Of a stretch of DNA of 64,000 bases, positions 47,993-59,173 are shown piece after piece; position 1 is the stretch's first letter; the number at the start of each line of letters is the position of its first letter. Below the pieces are notes generated by a model. That model worked only from the letters and a program-made list of their open reading frames with translations. It had not been told where the DNA came from and searched no databases. The position numbers and the translations under genes were made by a program. Origin of the DNA: an uncultured Cellvibrionales bacterium (GTDB lineage Bacteria > Pseudomonadota > Gammaproteobacteria > Pseudomonadales > Porticoccaceae). The stretch lies in assembly GCA_913062605.1 (NCBI GenBank), contig CAJXWQ010000003.1, positions 124,001 through 188,000 of the forward strand, read 5' to 3'.

Positions 47993-49276
47993 TTATTTTT
48001 CTAATATCGCTGCCACACCCATACCTCCAGCCGTACAGATCGAGATAAGCCCTCGCCCACCACCAGCATCATTCAATTGTTTCGCCAGTGTGCCCGCAAT
48101 TCTGGCACCGGTGGCGGCAAACGGGTGCCCCAGAGCCAGGCTACTACCCACCTGATTCATCTTGCTGCGATCGATACTGCCCAAGGCGTTTTGCATGCCC
48201 AGTCTGTTCTGGCAGTATTCCTCAGATTCCCAAGCTTTGAGGGTACAGAGCACTTGTGCAGCAAAGGCTTCATGTATTTCGTAGTGGGAGAAGCTTTGAA
48301 GCGTCAGCTCTGCTTTGCACAGCATATTGGCGACGGCTACTGTGGGTGCCATCAATAAGCCTTCTCCACCCACATAGTCTACAGCGGCCGTTTCCATATG
48401 AGTGAGTCGAGCCAATATGGGGAGGTTGTTCGCTTCTGCCCATTCTTCACTGGCCAGCATAATGGCTGCGGCGCCATCCGTAAGTGGGGTGCTGTTACCT
48501 GCGGTTAAGGTGCCGGTTTCAGAGCGGTCAAAGGCAGGTTTTAGTCTTTCCAATCGTTCTGATGTGAGGTCATAGCGAAGATTGTTATCTCGCAGTACGC
48601 CAGCGCAAGGTGTTAACAGTTCATCATAGAAACAACGGTTGTACGCTGCTTCGGCCCTGTTGTGGCTGGCCTGTGCCAGTAGATCCTGCTCCTCCCGGCT
48701 GATACCCCATTCTTTGGCCATCAGTTCGCAGTGTTCCCCCATGCTGAGTCCGGTGCGGGGTTCAGTAATGGCGGGTGCCACGGGGGCTAATTCCCCAAAG
48801 CTGAATTTCTTAAAGGCGGCCAGTTTTTGTTGCAGGGTTTTGGCTCTGGAAAGCTGGATCAACCGCTGTGAAAAGCGGCGGGAAAACACGATGGGTGCAT
48901 CACTGGTGCTATCACTGCCCGCAGCAATACCAGATTCAATTTGGCCACAGGCAATTTTTGCGGCAATACCAAAGGCGGCTTGCAGACTGGTGCCACAGGC
49001 CTGTTGCAGGGTAATTCCCGGTGTCAGCGGTGATAGGTCGGTACTGAGTACCGCTTCCCGTGCCAGGTTAAAGTCTTTGGCATGGGTGGTAACGGCTCCG
49101 GCAACCACTTCATCAACCAGTTTACCTTGCAGTTGGTATTGGTTAACCAGCCCCTGTAAGGCGGTGGAGAGCATGTCCAGATTGGTGAGGTCGGCATAAG
49201 CGGTCCCGGACCGACAGAATGGAATACGGCTTGTACCAACGATGGCAACGGGTCGAAGCGTGTGTAAATTATTCAT
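47993..49276 (-). CDS. fadI: 3-ketoacyl-CoA thiolase FadI
   Basis: The 427-residue thiolase has the acyl-accepting Cys at 94 (QQACGTSLQ), the His in HEAFAAQ and the C-terminal Cys in ICTAGGMG. It cleaves 3-ketoacyl-CoA to acetyl-CoA and a shortened acyl-CoA. Its length and its partner fadJ, which it overlaps by 8 bases, favour FadI over FadA. The pair would form the alpha2-beta2 complex of beta-oxidation. Confidence 0.92.
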   Translation of the reverse strand: MNNLHTLRPVAIVGTSRIPFCRSGTAYADLTNLDMLSTALQGLVNQYQLQGKLVDEVVAGAVTTHAKDFNLAREAVLSTDLSPLTPGITLQQACGTSLQAAFGIAAKIACGQIESGIAAGSDSTSDAPIVFSRRFSQRLIQLSRAKTLQQKLAAFKKFSFGELAPVAPAITEPRTGLSMGEHCELMAKEWGISREEQDLLAQASHNRAEAAYNRCFYDELLTPCAGVLRDNNLRYDLTSERLERLKPAFDRSETGTLTAGNSTPLTDGAAAIMLASEEWAEANNLPILARLTHMETAAVDYVGGEGLLMAPTVAVANMLCKAELTLQSFSHYEIHEAFAAQVLCTLKAWESEEYCQNRLGMQNALGSIDRSKMNQVGSSLALGHPFAATGARIAGTLAKQLNDAGGGRGLISICTAGGMGVAAILEK

Positions 49277-51317
49277 TACCGGTGACCTCCTCAGTGGAGA
49301 TACTGGGCTGGTCAGGGCTTAGACTGTCATGTTGGTTGAATGATTGCTCTTGTGAGTGTTGTAACTGCTGCTGCAAATAATGCAGCGGGCCACCCCTAAA
49401 CGGTGCAAAGCCAATACCAAAGATAACGCCGGCATCGAGCAGTTCAGCATTCTCGACAATTCCTTCTTCAAGGCAACGCTGGCATTCATCAATAAGCGGG
49501 TTGATCAATCGTTCACCCAGAATATCCAGTGCAACGTTATCGCTGGGTTTTTCTTTGATGGCCTTACCTTTTTTCCAGCGGTAAAAGCCTTCACCATTTT
49601 TCTTGCCCAGCTTGCCTTCGTCGAGCAGCGCCTGAAGCTGCTCGATGGCTATGGTGTTATCCGGTGCCAGTTTCGTCGCGACACTAATCGCCACATCAAG
49701 GCCAACGGTATCGGCTATTTCCACAGGGCCCATCGGCATACCGAACAATTCGGCGGCAGCGTCTATGGTGGCGATACTGTGACCTTCTTCTGCCAGGTTC
49801 AGTGCTTCCAGCATAAAGGGGGCTAATACCCGATTGACCAAAAAGCCTGGTGCGCTTTTGACCGGCAGGGGATACTTGCTGATTTTGTTCGCAAAAATAC
49901 AGCCTTTTTTAATCACTTCGCTCGTGGAGTCTGAATCGTGAACCACTTCAACCAACGGCATTTTTTCCACCGGGTTAAAGAAGTGCAGACCAATTAAGCG
50001 GCGGGGTTGCTCCAGACCCTCGGCAATTTCTGCCAGAGGAATAGCCGAAGTATTGGTGGCTAAAAGTGCAGTTGGCAGTGCCTTCTGTTCCAGCTCAATA
50101 AATAATTGTTGTTTGGCTTCCCGGTTTTCAAAAATAGCTTCGATAATCACATCGGCCCGAGCAATACCGTCACCTGCGACATCGGCAATCAGCCGGCTTT
50201 TGGCGGCAGTAATGCTGGCTTTGGTTCTCAGTTTCTTTTTAAACAGTGATTCTGCACGTTTTAAGGCCGGTTCCAGATACTCGAACTCACGATCCTGAAG
50301 GGTTACCTCAAGGCCGCGCAAGGCACACCAGGCGGCAATATCACCACCCATCACACCTGCGCCGATGACATGGACCCGACGTGGTTTCCAGTCAGCAGTG
50401 GCTTCGTCAGCCTTGCCGAGCTCTTTCAATTGCTCTTGCAGTCGGAATACCCGGCGCAGATTGCGAGAGGTATCACTCATGAGCAACTCACTCACCAAGT
50501 CGGCCTCACCCTCTAACAGAGCATTGAAGTCATTGCCCACCTCACGCCATAGACCAATCAGCGCATAGGGGGCAGGGTAATGCTCTCGGCGGGCCTTTTT
50601 GGCGACCTCGCGCTCCATGATTTTCGCCAGAGTATGGCGTATGCCGGGGCTACTGGTCAGTTTCTCTAGTTTACTGGCACGATGCCCGCTGCGATTTTTA
50701 ACGATGGCCTTGCGGGCCGCCCAGCGCAGGCTGCTGTGCTCTGACACCACTTGATCAATTAAGCCAACGGTTCTGGCGGCCCGTGCTCTGAGCATTCGGG
50801 AGCTGAGAATCACCTCCAGTGCCTTGCGTCCACCCAGCAGTCGTATACTTCGAGCGGTACCACCAAAGCCGGGGAAGATACCCAGTTGAATTTCAGGGAA
50901 GCCAATACGGGTGCTGTCCGTATCCAAGGCGACGCGATAGTCACAGGCTAAAGCCAGTTCAAGACCACCGCCCAGGCAGAATCCGTGAATGTTAGCGACA
51001 GTAGGGCAGCGCAGGTCTTCCAGACGTGAAAAAAGGTTTTGGGCTTGAAGAATGCCCTCTCTGGCGGCGTGCTGATCTGCCTGTTGCTCAAATTCACGGA
51101 TGTCAGCACCAGCAATAAACCCACTGGCTTTTTTAGAGTAAATCACTACCCCCAATGGCAGGTCAACTTCCAGGTCGCTCAGTACAGCATCCAGTTCGAG
51201 CATCACGTCGGTGCTGAGAGAGTTGAGCTTTTCACCCTGACGATCGAGACCCAACCAGACGATGTCTTCAGCGTCCCGCTCCAGATGCCAGTGTGTGTAG
51301 GGTTGATGCTCAGTCAT
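49269..51317 (-). CDS. fadJ: Fatty acid oxidation multienzyme FadJ
   Basis: The 682-residue protein has an enoyl-CoA hydratase domain (about 1-190; GFCLGGGLELALACDYRVA, FPEIQLGIFPGFGGTARS), a 3-hydroxyacyl-CoA dehydrogenase NAD domain (about 310-490; VIGAGVMGGDIAAWCA) and C-terminal 3HCDH domains (PGFLVNRVLAPFMLEA). It performs hydration and NAD-dependent oxidation of acyl-CoAs. It is upstream of fadI in the same operon. A long acyl-CoA dehydrogenase gene lies 96 bp further upstream on the same strand. Confidence 0.92.
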   Translation of the reverse strand: MTEHQPYTHWHLERDAEDIVWLGLDRQGEKLNSLSTDVMLELDAVLSDLEVDLPLGVVIYSKKASGFIAGADIREFEQQADQHAAREGILQAQNLFSRLEDLRCPTVANIHGFCLGGGLELALACDYRVALDTDSTRIGFPEIQLGIFPGFGGTARSIRLLGGRKALEVILSSRMLRARAARTVGLIDQVVSEHSSLRWAARKAIVKNRSGHRASKLEKLTSSPGIRHTLAKIMEREVAKKARREHYPAPYALIGLWREVGNDFNALLEGEADLVSELLMSDTSRNLRRVFRLQEQLKELGKADEATADWKPRRVHVIGAGVMGGDIAAWCALRGLEVTLQDREFEYLEPALKRAESLFKKKLRTKASITAAKSRLIADVAGDGIARADVIIEAIFENREAKQQLFIELEQKALPTALLATNTSAIPLAEIAEGLEQPRRLIGLHFFNPVEKMPLVEVVHDSDSTSEVIKKGCIFANKISKYPLPVKSAPGFLVNRVLAPFMLEALNLAEEGHSIATIDAAAELFGMPMGPVEIADTVGLDVAISVATKLAPDNTIAIEQLQALLDEGKLGKKNGEGFYRWKKGKAIKEKPSDNVALDILGERLINPLIDECQRCLEEGIVENAELLDAGVIFGIGFAPFRGGPLHYLQQQLQHSQEQSFNQHDSLSPDQPSISTEEVTGNE

Positions 51318-51412
51318 GGTGTTTCTCGGGCTCTTAAATGATTGTAGGTGCTAGCTTTATAAACTCTAGTAGTCATCAGTTCTTCTGGTCTCCCGGAGCT
51401 ACTGGTTCGGTG

Positions 51413-53233
51413 CTAAAAGTCATCTTCAGACATTGCCATCAGGGATTTGGACCCCGTCTTAATCGTGGCCTGTAGTGACGCCGTGCGGGGCAGAATCTTC
51501 GCAAAGTAAAATTCGGCCGTCTGGATTTTGGCTTGATAGAAGCTTTTGTCAGTTATTTTTCCGGTATCAGTTTCGGCGTTAGCTTCCTCAGAGAGCTTCT
51601 GTTGTGCCGCATAAGCACTCTTGGCCCAAATAAACCCGAGTAGTACATAACCTGAGTACATCAGATAATCCACGGAAGCAGCACCCACCTGATCTTTATT
51701 CCGCATGGCAGAAAAACCAATGCGTCGCGTCAGGCTTTTCCAACGCTTCACACTTTTCCATAGGGGAATCACAAAGGGCCGCATCTCGCGGTTCCAGCGG
51801 TGTTTTTTGCAGAACGCAATAATTTGAGCGGTGACAGGTTTTAACAGCTTGCCCCGGCTGCCGAGCACCTTGCGGCCCAGTAAATCCAGCGATTGAATAC
51901 CGGTGGTGCCTTCGTACAGCGTAGCAATTCTTGCATCGCGAGCATTTTGCTCCATACCCCACTCACTGATATAGCCGTGGCCACCAAAGCATTGCATGCC
52001 CAGGTTGGCACTTTCTGAGCCGGTTTCTGTGAGGAAGGCTTTAATGATGGGGGTGAGAAAACCCAGCAGGCTTTCTGCTTCTTCCCGCTTTGCGGGGTCG
52101 GTGGATTTTTCAGTGGTGTCTACTAACGTACCCGCAAAATAAATCAGTACCCGGCCACCTTCGGCAAAGGCTTTTTGGGTGAGCAGCATGCGCCGCACAT
52201 CCGGGTGAACAATAATTGGGTCGGCAGGGCCATCGGGATTTTTGGGGCCAGTCAAAGAGCGCATGGATAAACGATCTTTGGCATAGGCCAGTGAATTCTG
52301 GAAAGCCAACTCAGTGTGTGCCAGCCCTTGAATGCCGGTGCCGAGTCGGGCCACGTTCATAAAGGTGAACATGCAGCGCAGCCCTTTATTGGGTTCGCCC
52401 AGCATATAGCCGGTGGCGCCATCGAAGTTGAGTACACAGGTGGCGTTACCGTGAATACCCATTTTGTGTTCCAGCGAGCCACAGCTCACAGCATTTCGTT
52501 TACCCACTGAACCGTCTTCAGTCGGAACAAACTTCGGCACAATAAACAGCGAGATACCTTTGGTGCCTTCAGGAGCATCGGGTAGTCGCGCCAGCACAAT
52601 ATGGACGATATTCTCTGCCAGGTCGTGCTCACCCGCGGAGATAAAAATTTTAGAGCCACTAATACGGTAGCTACCGTCATCATTGGGTTCAGCTTTGGAT
52701 TTCAGTAAGCCGAGGTCGGTGCCGCATTGGGCTTCTGTCAGACACATGGTGCCGGTCCATTCGCCGCTGGTGAGTGGTTTCAGGTAGGTTTCTTTTTGTG
52801 CTTCGGTACCGTGATCAAAAATTGTGAGGGTGGCCCCGTGGGATAATCCGGGGTACATGCCCCAGGCCCAGTTGGCGGTGCCAATCATTTCGCGAATCAC
52901 CAGCCCAATGGAAAGTGGCAGACCCTGGCCACCGTATTCAACCGGTTGTTCCATGGTGGGCCAGCCGCCCGCCACAAACGCCTGATACGCCTCTTTGAAA
53001 CCCGTGGGTGTTTTCACTTCTCCATCAATAAGCTGGCAGCCTTCTTTATCGCCCACCGCATTCAGTGGGGTGAGTACTTCTTCTGAAAATTTGGCAGCTT
53101 CTTCAAAAACAGCATTGACCAGATCGGGGGTAGTCTCTTCATATCCCGGCAGTGTTTGATAGCTGGAATAGACATCGAGCAAGTCTTCCAGAACAAACTG
53201 AATATCGCGTAGCGGGGCTTTGTAGTGAGCCAT
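51413..53233 (-). CDS. Long acyl-CoA dehydrogenase (FadE5-like)
   Basis: The 606-residue flavoenzyme is of the long acyl-CoA dehydrogenase subfamily. It contains CLTEAQCGTDLG, KIFISAGEHDLAENIVH, the catalytic-loop region GGHGYISEWGMEQNARDARIATLYEGTTGIQ (in parts) and an extra C-terminal domain that ordinary 380-residue enzymes lack. It introduces the first double bond in acyl-CoA oxidation, feeding FadJ and FadI next door. The chain-length range is not visible. It is divergent from recJ with 212 bp between. Confidence 0.9.
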   Translation of the reverse strand: MAHYKAPLRDIQFVLEDLLDVYSSYQTLPGYEETTPDLVNAVFEEAAKFSEEVLTPLNAVGDKEGCQLIDGEVKTPTGFKEAYQAFVAGGWPTMEQPVEYGGQGLPLSIGLVIREMIGTANWAWGMYPGLSHGATLTIFDHGTEAQKETYLKPLTSGEWTGTMCLTEAQCGTDLGLLKSKAEPNDDGSYRISGSKIFISAGEHDLAENIVHIVLARLPDAPEGTKGISLFIVPKFVPTEDGSVGKRNAVSCGSLEHKMGIHGNATCVLNFDGATGYMLGEPNKGLRCMFTFMNVARLGTGIQGLAHTELAFQNSLAYAKDRLSMRSLTGPKNPDGPADPIIVHPDVRRMLLTQKAFAEGGRVLIYFAGTLVDTTEKSTDPAKREEAESLLGFLTPIIKAFLTETGSESANLGMQCFGGHGYISEWGMEQNARDARIATLYEGTTGIQSLDLLGRKVLGSRGKLLKPVTAQIIAFCKKHRWNREMRPFVIPLWKSVKRWKSLTRRIGFSAMRNKDQVGAASVDYLMYSGYVLLGFIWAKSAYAAQQKLSEEANAETDTGKITDKSFYQAKIQTAEFYFAKILPRTASLQATIKTGSKSLMAMSEDDF

Positions 53234-53445
53234 GAGAACTCCTGTTCAATTATCATTGCCGATAAATAGATTGATACAATGCAGACATTGTTGCTATCTG
53301 CGAGCAATCATAGCGTATCGCAAGGTGATTGAAATAATAGGGATTGAAATGACGTGTTTCCAAAAACCACAACAATGCCCAGACGGGTTTATGGTTGCCC
53401 ATATTCCAAGGCTTCTTGAGGACATAATAATGAGAGGCTTTGTTG

Positions 53446-55218
53446 ATGCAGCCTAAGATCACCCAGCGTCAGATTCCCCAGTATCAGACAGCCCCTAATC
53501 TCAGTCAGTTCAGCGACAGTATCTCGCCGCTACTACAGCGTATCTATCTTGGGCGCGGTATTACCTCTGCCGAACAATTGGAGCGTACCTTAGCCAAACT
53601 GCCCCGTCCCGATGCCTTAAAGGGGCTGACGGAAGGTGTGGGGTTATTGGAGGAGGCATTAAAGCAACAGCAGTCCGTGTTGATTGTGGGCGACTTCGAT
53701 GCTGATGGTGCCACCAGTACCACACTGACACTATTAGCCATGCGTGCCATGGGACTACAGCATATTGATTTTATCGTTCCCAACCGTTTTGAATTTGGCT
53801 ATGGCCTCACCCCGGAAATCGTTGCCCTGGCGCAACAGCGTCATCCCGATCTGATCATTACCGTGGATAACGGTATTTCTAGCGTTAATGGCGTAAAAGC
53901 AGCCAAAGAAGCCGGTATCAACGTCTTAATTACCGACCATCATCTACCCGGTGCTGTACTGCCGGAGGCCGATGCTATTCTTAACCCCAATCAACACGGT
54001 TGTGAGTTCCCGAGTAAAAACCTCGCCGGTGTGGGGGTGGTGTTCTACCTGTTGAGCGCACTGCGAAGCCGATTGCGTGAAACTGGCTGGTTTGATGCTC
54101 AGGGTATTACTGCACCCAATATGGCCGAGTGGCTCGACCTCGTGGCACTGGGCACCGTGGCCGATGTCGTCCCGCTGGATCAAACCAACCGGGTGCTGGT
54201 GCATCAGGGAATACAACGCATTCGAGCGGGTAAAACCCGACCCGGTATTCAGGCATTGCTGGATCTGGCGGGAAAAGATCGCCAGCGATTAGTCGCTACT
54301 GATTTGGGCTTTACTGTAGGGCCACGGCTGAATGCCGCTGGGCGACTGGACGACATGAGTATCGGTATTGAGTGTCTGTTAGAAACCGATCCCTATCTGG
54401 CCCGCGAATATGCAGTACAACTGGATGAACTGAATCGAGATCGCCGGGTGATTGAGGCGGATATGCAGCGAGAAGGGTTGGCTATTCTTGATAAATTAAC
54501 GTTGGATGAAGAAGCTCTCCCGTGGGGCTTATGCCTGTTCGATGCCGACTGGCATCAAGGTGTGGTGGGGTTACTAGCCTCCAGAATTAAAGACCGAATA
54601 CATCGCCCGGTGATTGCCTTTGCCGATGCAGGTGGTGATGCTGAAAATGGTGAGAGCAACAGAGAATACAAAGGCTCAGCCCGTTCCATTCCGGGGCTAC
54701 ATATCCGCGATGCATTAGACGCCGTAGCTACCGCTCACCCCGAGTTAATCAGTAAGTTTGGTGGCCATGCTATGGCTGCTGGCCTCAGCCTTGATGCCAA
54801 ACACTATCCCGCCTTTGCAAAAGCCTTTGATGCAGAAGTAAAACGTCAGCTCACCCCGGCTGACCTGGAAGCAGAAATTGTCACAGATGGTGAACTCACC
54901 CCGGGAGAACTGAGCCTGGAAACCGGCCACTTACTGAGAGAGTCAGGCCCCTGGGGGCAGCACTTTCCTGAGCCATTATTTCAGGGTGAGTTTTATATCG
55001 TTCAGCAGCGGATAGTGGGTGAGAAGCATCTGAAGTTGTTGCTGGCAGTTGATGAACAAAAACAGCAATTAATCGATGCCATTGCCTTTAATGTGGATAC
55101 AGAGGTTTGGCCGAACCCAAATGTAGATAAAATCCAGCTGGTTTATAAATTGGATATCAATGTCTGGCAGGGAAGGGAGTCGGTGCAGTTGATGGTTGAA
55201 GGGATTCTCAAAAATTAG
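53446..55218 (+). CDS. recJ: Single-stranded-DNA-specific exonuclease RecJ
   Basis: The 590-residue 5'-3' exonuclease has the DHH motifs GDFDADGATST, VDNGISS, ITDHHLPG and LGTVADVVPL, then DHHA1 with GGHAMAAGLSL and an OB fold. It acts in recombination and mismatch repair. ATG 53446 has GAGAGG eight bases upstream; two TTG codons just before it were not used. It was recalled near thrC in Pseudomonas as well. Confidence 0.95.
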   Translation: MQPKITQRQIPQYQTAPNLSQFSDSISPLLQRIYLGRGITSAEQLERTLAKLPRPDALKGLTEGVGLLEEALKQQQSVLIVGDFDADGATSTTLTLLAMRAMGLQHIDFIVPNRFEFGYGLTPEIVALAQQRHPDLIITVDNGISSVNGVKAAKEAGINVLITDHHLPGAVLPEADAILNPNQHGCEFPSKNLAGVGVVFYLLSALRSRLRETGWFDAQGITAPNMAEWLDLVALGTVADVVPLDQTNRVLVHQGIQRIRAGKTRPGIQALLDLAGKDRQRLVATDLGFTVGPRLNAAGRLDDMSIGIECLLETDPYLAREYAVQLDELNRDRRVIEADMQREGLAILDKLTLDEEALPWGLCLFDADWHQGVVGLLASRIKDRIHRPVIAFADAGGDAENGESNREYKGSARSIPGLHIRDALDAVATAHPELISKFGGHAMAAGLSLDAKHYPAFAKAFDAEVKRQLTPADLEAEIVTDGELTPGELSLETGHLLRESGPWGQHFPEPLFQGEFYIVQQRIVGEKHLKLLLAVDEQKQQLIDAIAFNVDTEVWPNPNVDKIQLVYKLDINVWQGRESVQLMVEGILKN

Positions 55219-55789
55219 GGTAGGCAAGAAATTGTTGGTCTGGGTACCCCTAGAATAAACTTATTTTGTCATAGTTGGTGGAGGCGGCGGGAAACGTTTA
55301 CATCTACATTGTCAACAATTATAAACCCTTAACCCATTGTTTTTAAGCGGCTAATTTAAAACACGGGTTTGGATATTGGTCATACATTGTACGAGCAGAA
55401 TGTACTGGAACTGTATGAGTTGGCTAGTTGATGCCTGCTATTTAGTTATGGATGATTTGATGTCGGTCAGGATTTCTATTTGGGTTGGATTCAATAGTGA
55501 AAGAGAGAGTTTAACTAGAAGGTTGACTATGAGTTTGTGATACTTTTGGTTGTCCGTGAGGCACTCAGGAGAGAACTGCAAACTATTTAAATATAACCTA
55601 TTGATTCAATGGATTATTTTTTATTAAAAGTAATGCTAATGGGTTGTAAAGACATCATCTGTTGGCGTTATATGCCATGAATAGAGTGATCGGGGCATTT
55701 GCTATCGAGGTCATAGCAGTCAAAGACAGGCTTTTTTTCATAGGCTCATTCTGACCCTAGCAGCCCCTTAAACATAGTGAACGGCGGCT
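55219..55789. other. 571-bp AT-rich non-coding interval between recJ and the LysR gene
   Basis: No credible coding frame was seen. A LacI/PurR-operator-like core, GGGAAACGTTTACAT, lies at about 55289-55303. CATTG-type and TTGAC hexamers are scattered but no promoter pair stands out. The two flanking genes converge, so the stretch would be a tail-to-tail spacer, which is unusually long for this dense window. Confidence 0.5.
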
Positions 55790-56656
55790 CTACTCCAACT
55801 GCTCAGCGAGGTAATCGACTAGCGCCCTTATCTTGGGGGATAAGTGCCTGTTGTGTGGGTATACAGCCCAAATACCTTCATCCGGTTCACGCTGGTTATC
55901 CAGTAAACTAATAAGGTTGCCGTTTTGTATATGCTCTGCCACATAGTAGTCCGGCAACTGGACTAACCCCAGCCCCTTCAGTGCGGCGTCCACTAAGCCA
56001 GTACCGCTGTTATAGCGGATACTGCCACTGACCCGAATATTTTTTTCAGTGCCGGCATCGCGAAAACGCCAGTAGTCCAGTGTGCCTAGCAGGCAGTTGT
56101 GCTGACTGAGTTCTGACAGTGAGTGAGGCGTGCCGTGGCGCTCCAGGTAAGTCGGTGCGGCGCAGAGGTAGTTGCTGCGCGCGGCTAATTTCTTCGCCAT
56201 CAAGCTGGAGTCGCTCAGTTTGCCCAGCCGGATGGCCAGATCATAGCCCTCATCAACTAAATCTACCTTTTGGTTACTTAAATACGCCGACACCTCGATG
56301 TCGGGATATTGCAGGACAAAGTTATTGACCAGAGGAAGTATTCTTTGCTCACCGTAAGTTACCGATGCCGTTAATTTAATTTTTCCCTGCGGCCGGCTTT
56401 GTAAGTTCGTGACGGCTCGTTCAGCCGCATCCAGGCCGTCTAAAATACTCCGACAGTGCTGGTAGAAAACACGGCCTTCTTCAGTTAGTGATACTCTTCG
56501 CGTGGTGCGATAGAACAGTTTTATCGTGAGGCGCTGTTCCAATGCCGAGACCTGGCGACTCACTTGGGCGGTGGAGATACCCAGACGCTTCGAAGCCTGG
56601 GTAAAGCTTTCAGCTTCTGCCACATGCACAAATTCGCTGATACCTTCCCACTTCAT
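55790..56656 (-). CDS. LysR-family transcriptional regulator
   Basis: The 288-residue regulator has an N-terminal winged HTH (FTQASKRLGISTAQVSRQVSALEQRL in parts) and a type 2 periplasmic-binding-like effector domain (about 90-285). It is closest in style to the CrgA/AaeR-like group with HCRSILDGLDAAERA. It is divergent from frmA with a dyad (56667-56687) between the two starts, so control of frmA-fghA and of itself is likely. The inducer is unknown; formaldehyde or S-hydroxymethylglutathione is only a guess from context. Confidence 0.88.
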   Translation of the reverse strand: MKWEGISEFVHVAEAESFTQASKRLGISTAQVSRQVSALEQRLTIKLFYRTTRRVSLTEEGRVFYQHCRSILDGLDAAERAVTNLQSRPQGKIKLTASVTYGEQRILPLVNNFVLQYPDIEVSAYLSNQKVDLVDEGYDLAIRLGKLSDSSLMAKKLAARSNYLCAAPTYLERHGTPHSLSELSQHNCLLGTLDYWRFRDAGTEKNIRVSGSIRYNSGTGLVDAALKGLGLVQLPDYYVAEHIQNGNLISLLDNQREPDEGIWAVYPHNRHLSPKIRALVDYLAEQLE

Positions 56657-56666
56657 AATGACCCTG

Positions 56667-56687
56667 CTTACTATTGTTACCAGTAAG
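56667..56687. promoter_or_regulatory. Dyad operator candidate for the LysR regulator
   Basis: CTTACT (56667-56672) and AGTAAG (56682-56687) form an inverted repeat with 9 bases between, containing the T-N11-A pattern typical of LysR sites. It lies 11 bp upstream of the lysR start and 125 bp upstream of frmA. A TATAAT at 56736-56741 with no good -35 may be the activated frmA promoter. Confidence 0.5.
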
Positions 56688-56796
56688 TAATAGTTAATTG
56701 CATAATTGGTATATTATCATTTAAATCAATCTAATTATAATTGCCTACCAGCAACAGGGCGGGAGCAACCCCAAACTATCCTCATTTGCATCATAA

Positions 56797-57942
<1,146 letters not shown>

Positions 57943-57989
57943 GAATTTTGATGCTGCTCCGTTTACGGGGCAGCCATGTGAGTAAACTT

Positions 57990-58826
57990 ATGACTATTGA
58001 AAACATAGCAAGCAATAAGAGTTTTGGCGGCTGGCACAAGCAATACTGCCATCACTCTCAAGCCCTGAACTGTGAAATGCGCTTTGCCATCTATTTGCCA
58101 CCGCAGGCGGTTAATGGCAAAAAAGTTCCCGTGCTCTACTGGTTGTCCGGGCTGACCTGCACCGATGAAAATTTTATGCAAAAATCCGGGGCTCAGCGCA
58201 TTGCCGCAGAGTTGGGTATCGCGATTGTCGCCGCCGACACTAGCCCACGCGGCCCAGGTGTAGCGGATGATGAGACCTATGATCTGGGCCAAGGTGCTAG
58301 CTTTTATGTCAATGCGACCCAAGCTCCGTGGAATCGACATTATCAAATGTATGACTATATCGTCCATGAATTGACAGGTTTGATTGAATCGACCTTCCCG
58401 GTTTCAGGCAAGCGAGCCATCGCCGGTCATTCCATGGGCGGGCACGGAGCACTGATGATTGCGCTACGTAACCCCGAGCAGTATCGCTCTGTGTCGGCCT
58501 TCAGCCCAATCAGTAATCCACTTAACAGCCCCTGGGGACAAAAAGCTTTCCGTGCTTATTTGGGCGAGGATCGAGCGGCCTGGCGAGACTACGACGCTAG
58601 TGCGTTGATGCGCTCAGCGACTCAATTTGTGCCTACCAGGGTTGATCAGGGGGCAGACGATGAGTTCTTAAATGAGCAGCTAAAACCGGAAAGCCTACAG
58701 GCAAGTGCCGCTAGCAATGGCTATTCGCTGGAACTGAATATTCATGAGGGCTATGACCATAGTTATTATTTTATCTCTAGTTTTATTGAGCAACAGTTAC
58801 GTTTTCACGCCGCTCACCTCCAGTGA
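57990..58826 (+). CDS. fghA: S-formylglutathione hydrolase
   Basis: The 278-residue esterase has the alpha/beta-hydrolase nucleophile elbow GHSMGGHGAL, the oxyanion region WLSGLTCTDENFMQK and the later Asp and His (GADDEFL, GYDHSYYF). It splits S-formylglutathione to formate and glutathione, completing GSH-dependent formaldehyde removal. ATG 57990 fits the family start; GTG 57978 with GGGG upstream is an alternative. A ruined bestrophin gene follows. Confidence 0.94.
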   Translation: MTIENIASNKSFGGWHKQYCHHSQALNCEMRFAIYLPPQAVNGKKVPVLYWLSGLTCTDENFMQKSGAQRIAAELGIAIVAADTSPRGPGVADDETYDLGQGASFYVNATQAPWNRHYQMYDYIVHELTGLIESTFPVSGKRAIAGHSMGGHGALMIALRNPEQYRSVSAFSPISNPLNSPWGQKAFRAYLGEDRAAWRDYDASALMRSATQFVPTRVDQGADDEFLNEQLKPESLQASAASNGYSLELNIHEGYDHSYYFISSFIEQQLRFHAAHLQ

Positions 58827-58862
58827 CCGGCTAGACACTCAGCTAATTGAAAGAAGGGAATT

Positions 58863-59173
58863 ATGATTGTTCGTGATAAATCCAGCGCATTCCGTTTATT
58901 CTTTGTTATTCATGGCTCAGTGGTGCCGCTGATTTTATCAAAGATTCTCTTTGTTACCCTGCTAGCGTCAGCGATAGCCGTGACACAGCATTCTTCTCCG
59001 GGTTTCATTCCTGACACCACCTTGTGATCTCTCTTGCCTTGCTGGGCGTCGCCCTGTCGCTGTTTTTGGGGTTTCACAACAATGCGTGCTATGACTGCTG
59101 GTGGGCCGTAATTCATATCCACCGAGGTGGTAACTCGGTCAGCACGTTGCCTGCAGGCGCTTCGGGTGTATAG
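58863..59173 (+). pseudogene. Frameshifted and truncated bestrophin-family (YneE-like) gene
   Basis: From ATG 58863 (AAGGGA upstream) 54 codons read MIVRDKSSAFRLFFVIHG and a hydrophobic stretch, as in YneE/bestrophin starts, ending at TGA 59025-59027. A second frame from 59027 continues ISLALLGVALSLFLGF then HNNACYDCWWA, matching the family's LGFRNNASYDRWWE motif. Homology stops near 59104; the frame then runs to TAG 59171-59173. Intact family members are about 300 residues, so two thirds are lost. Bestrophins are pentameric anion channels. Confidence 0.75.

Noticed and set aside
58910-59122. 70-codon minus-strand frame over the bestrophin ruin
   Set aside because: It is the antisense of the recognisable bestrophin motif and has no features of its own.
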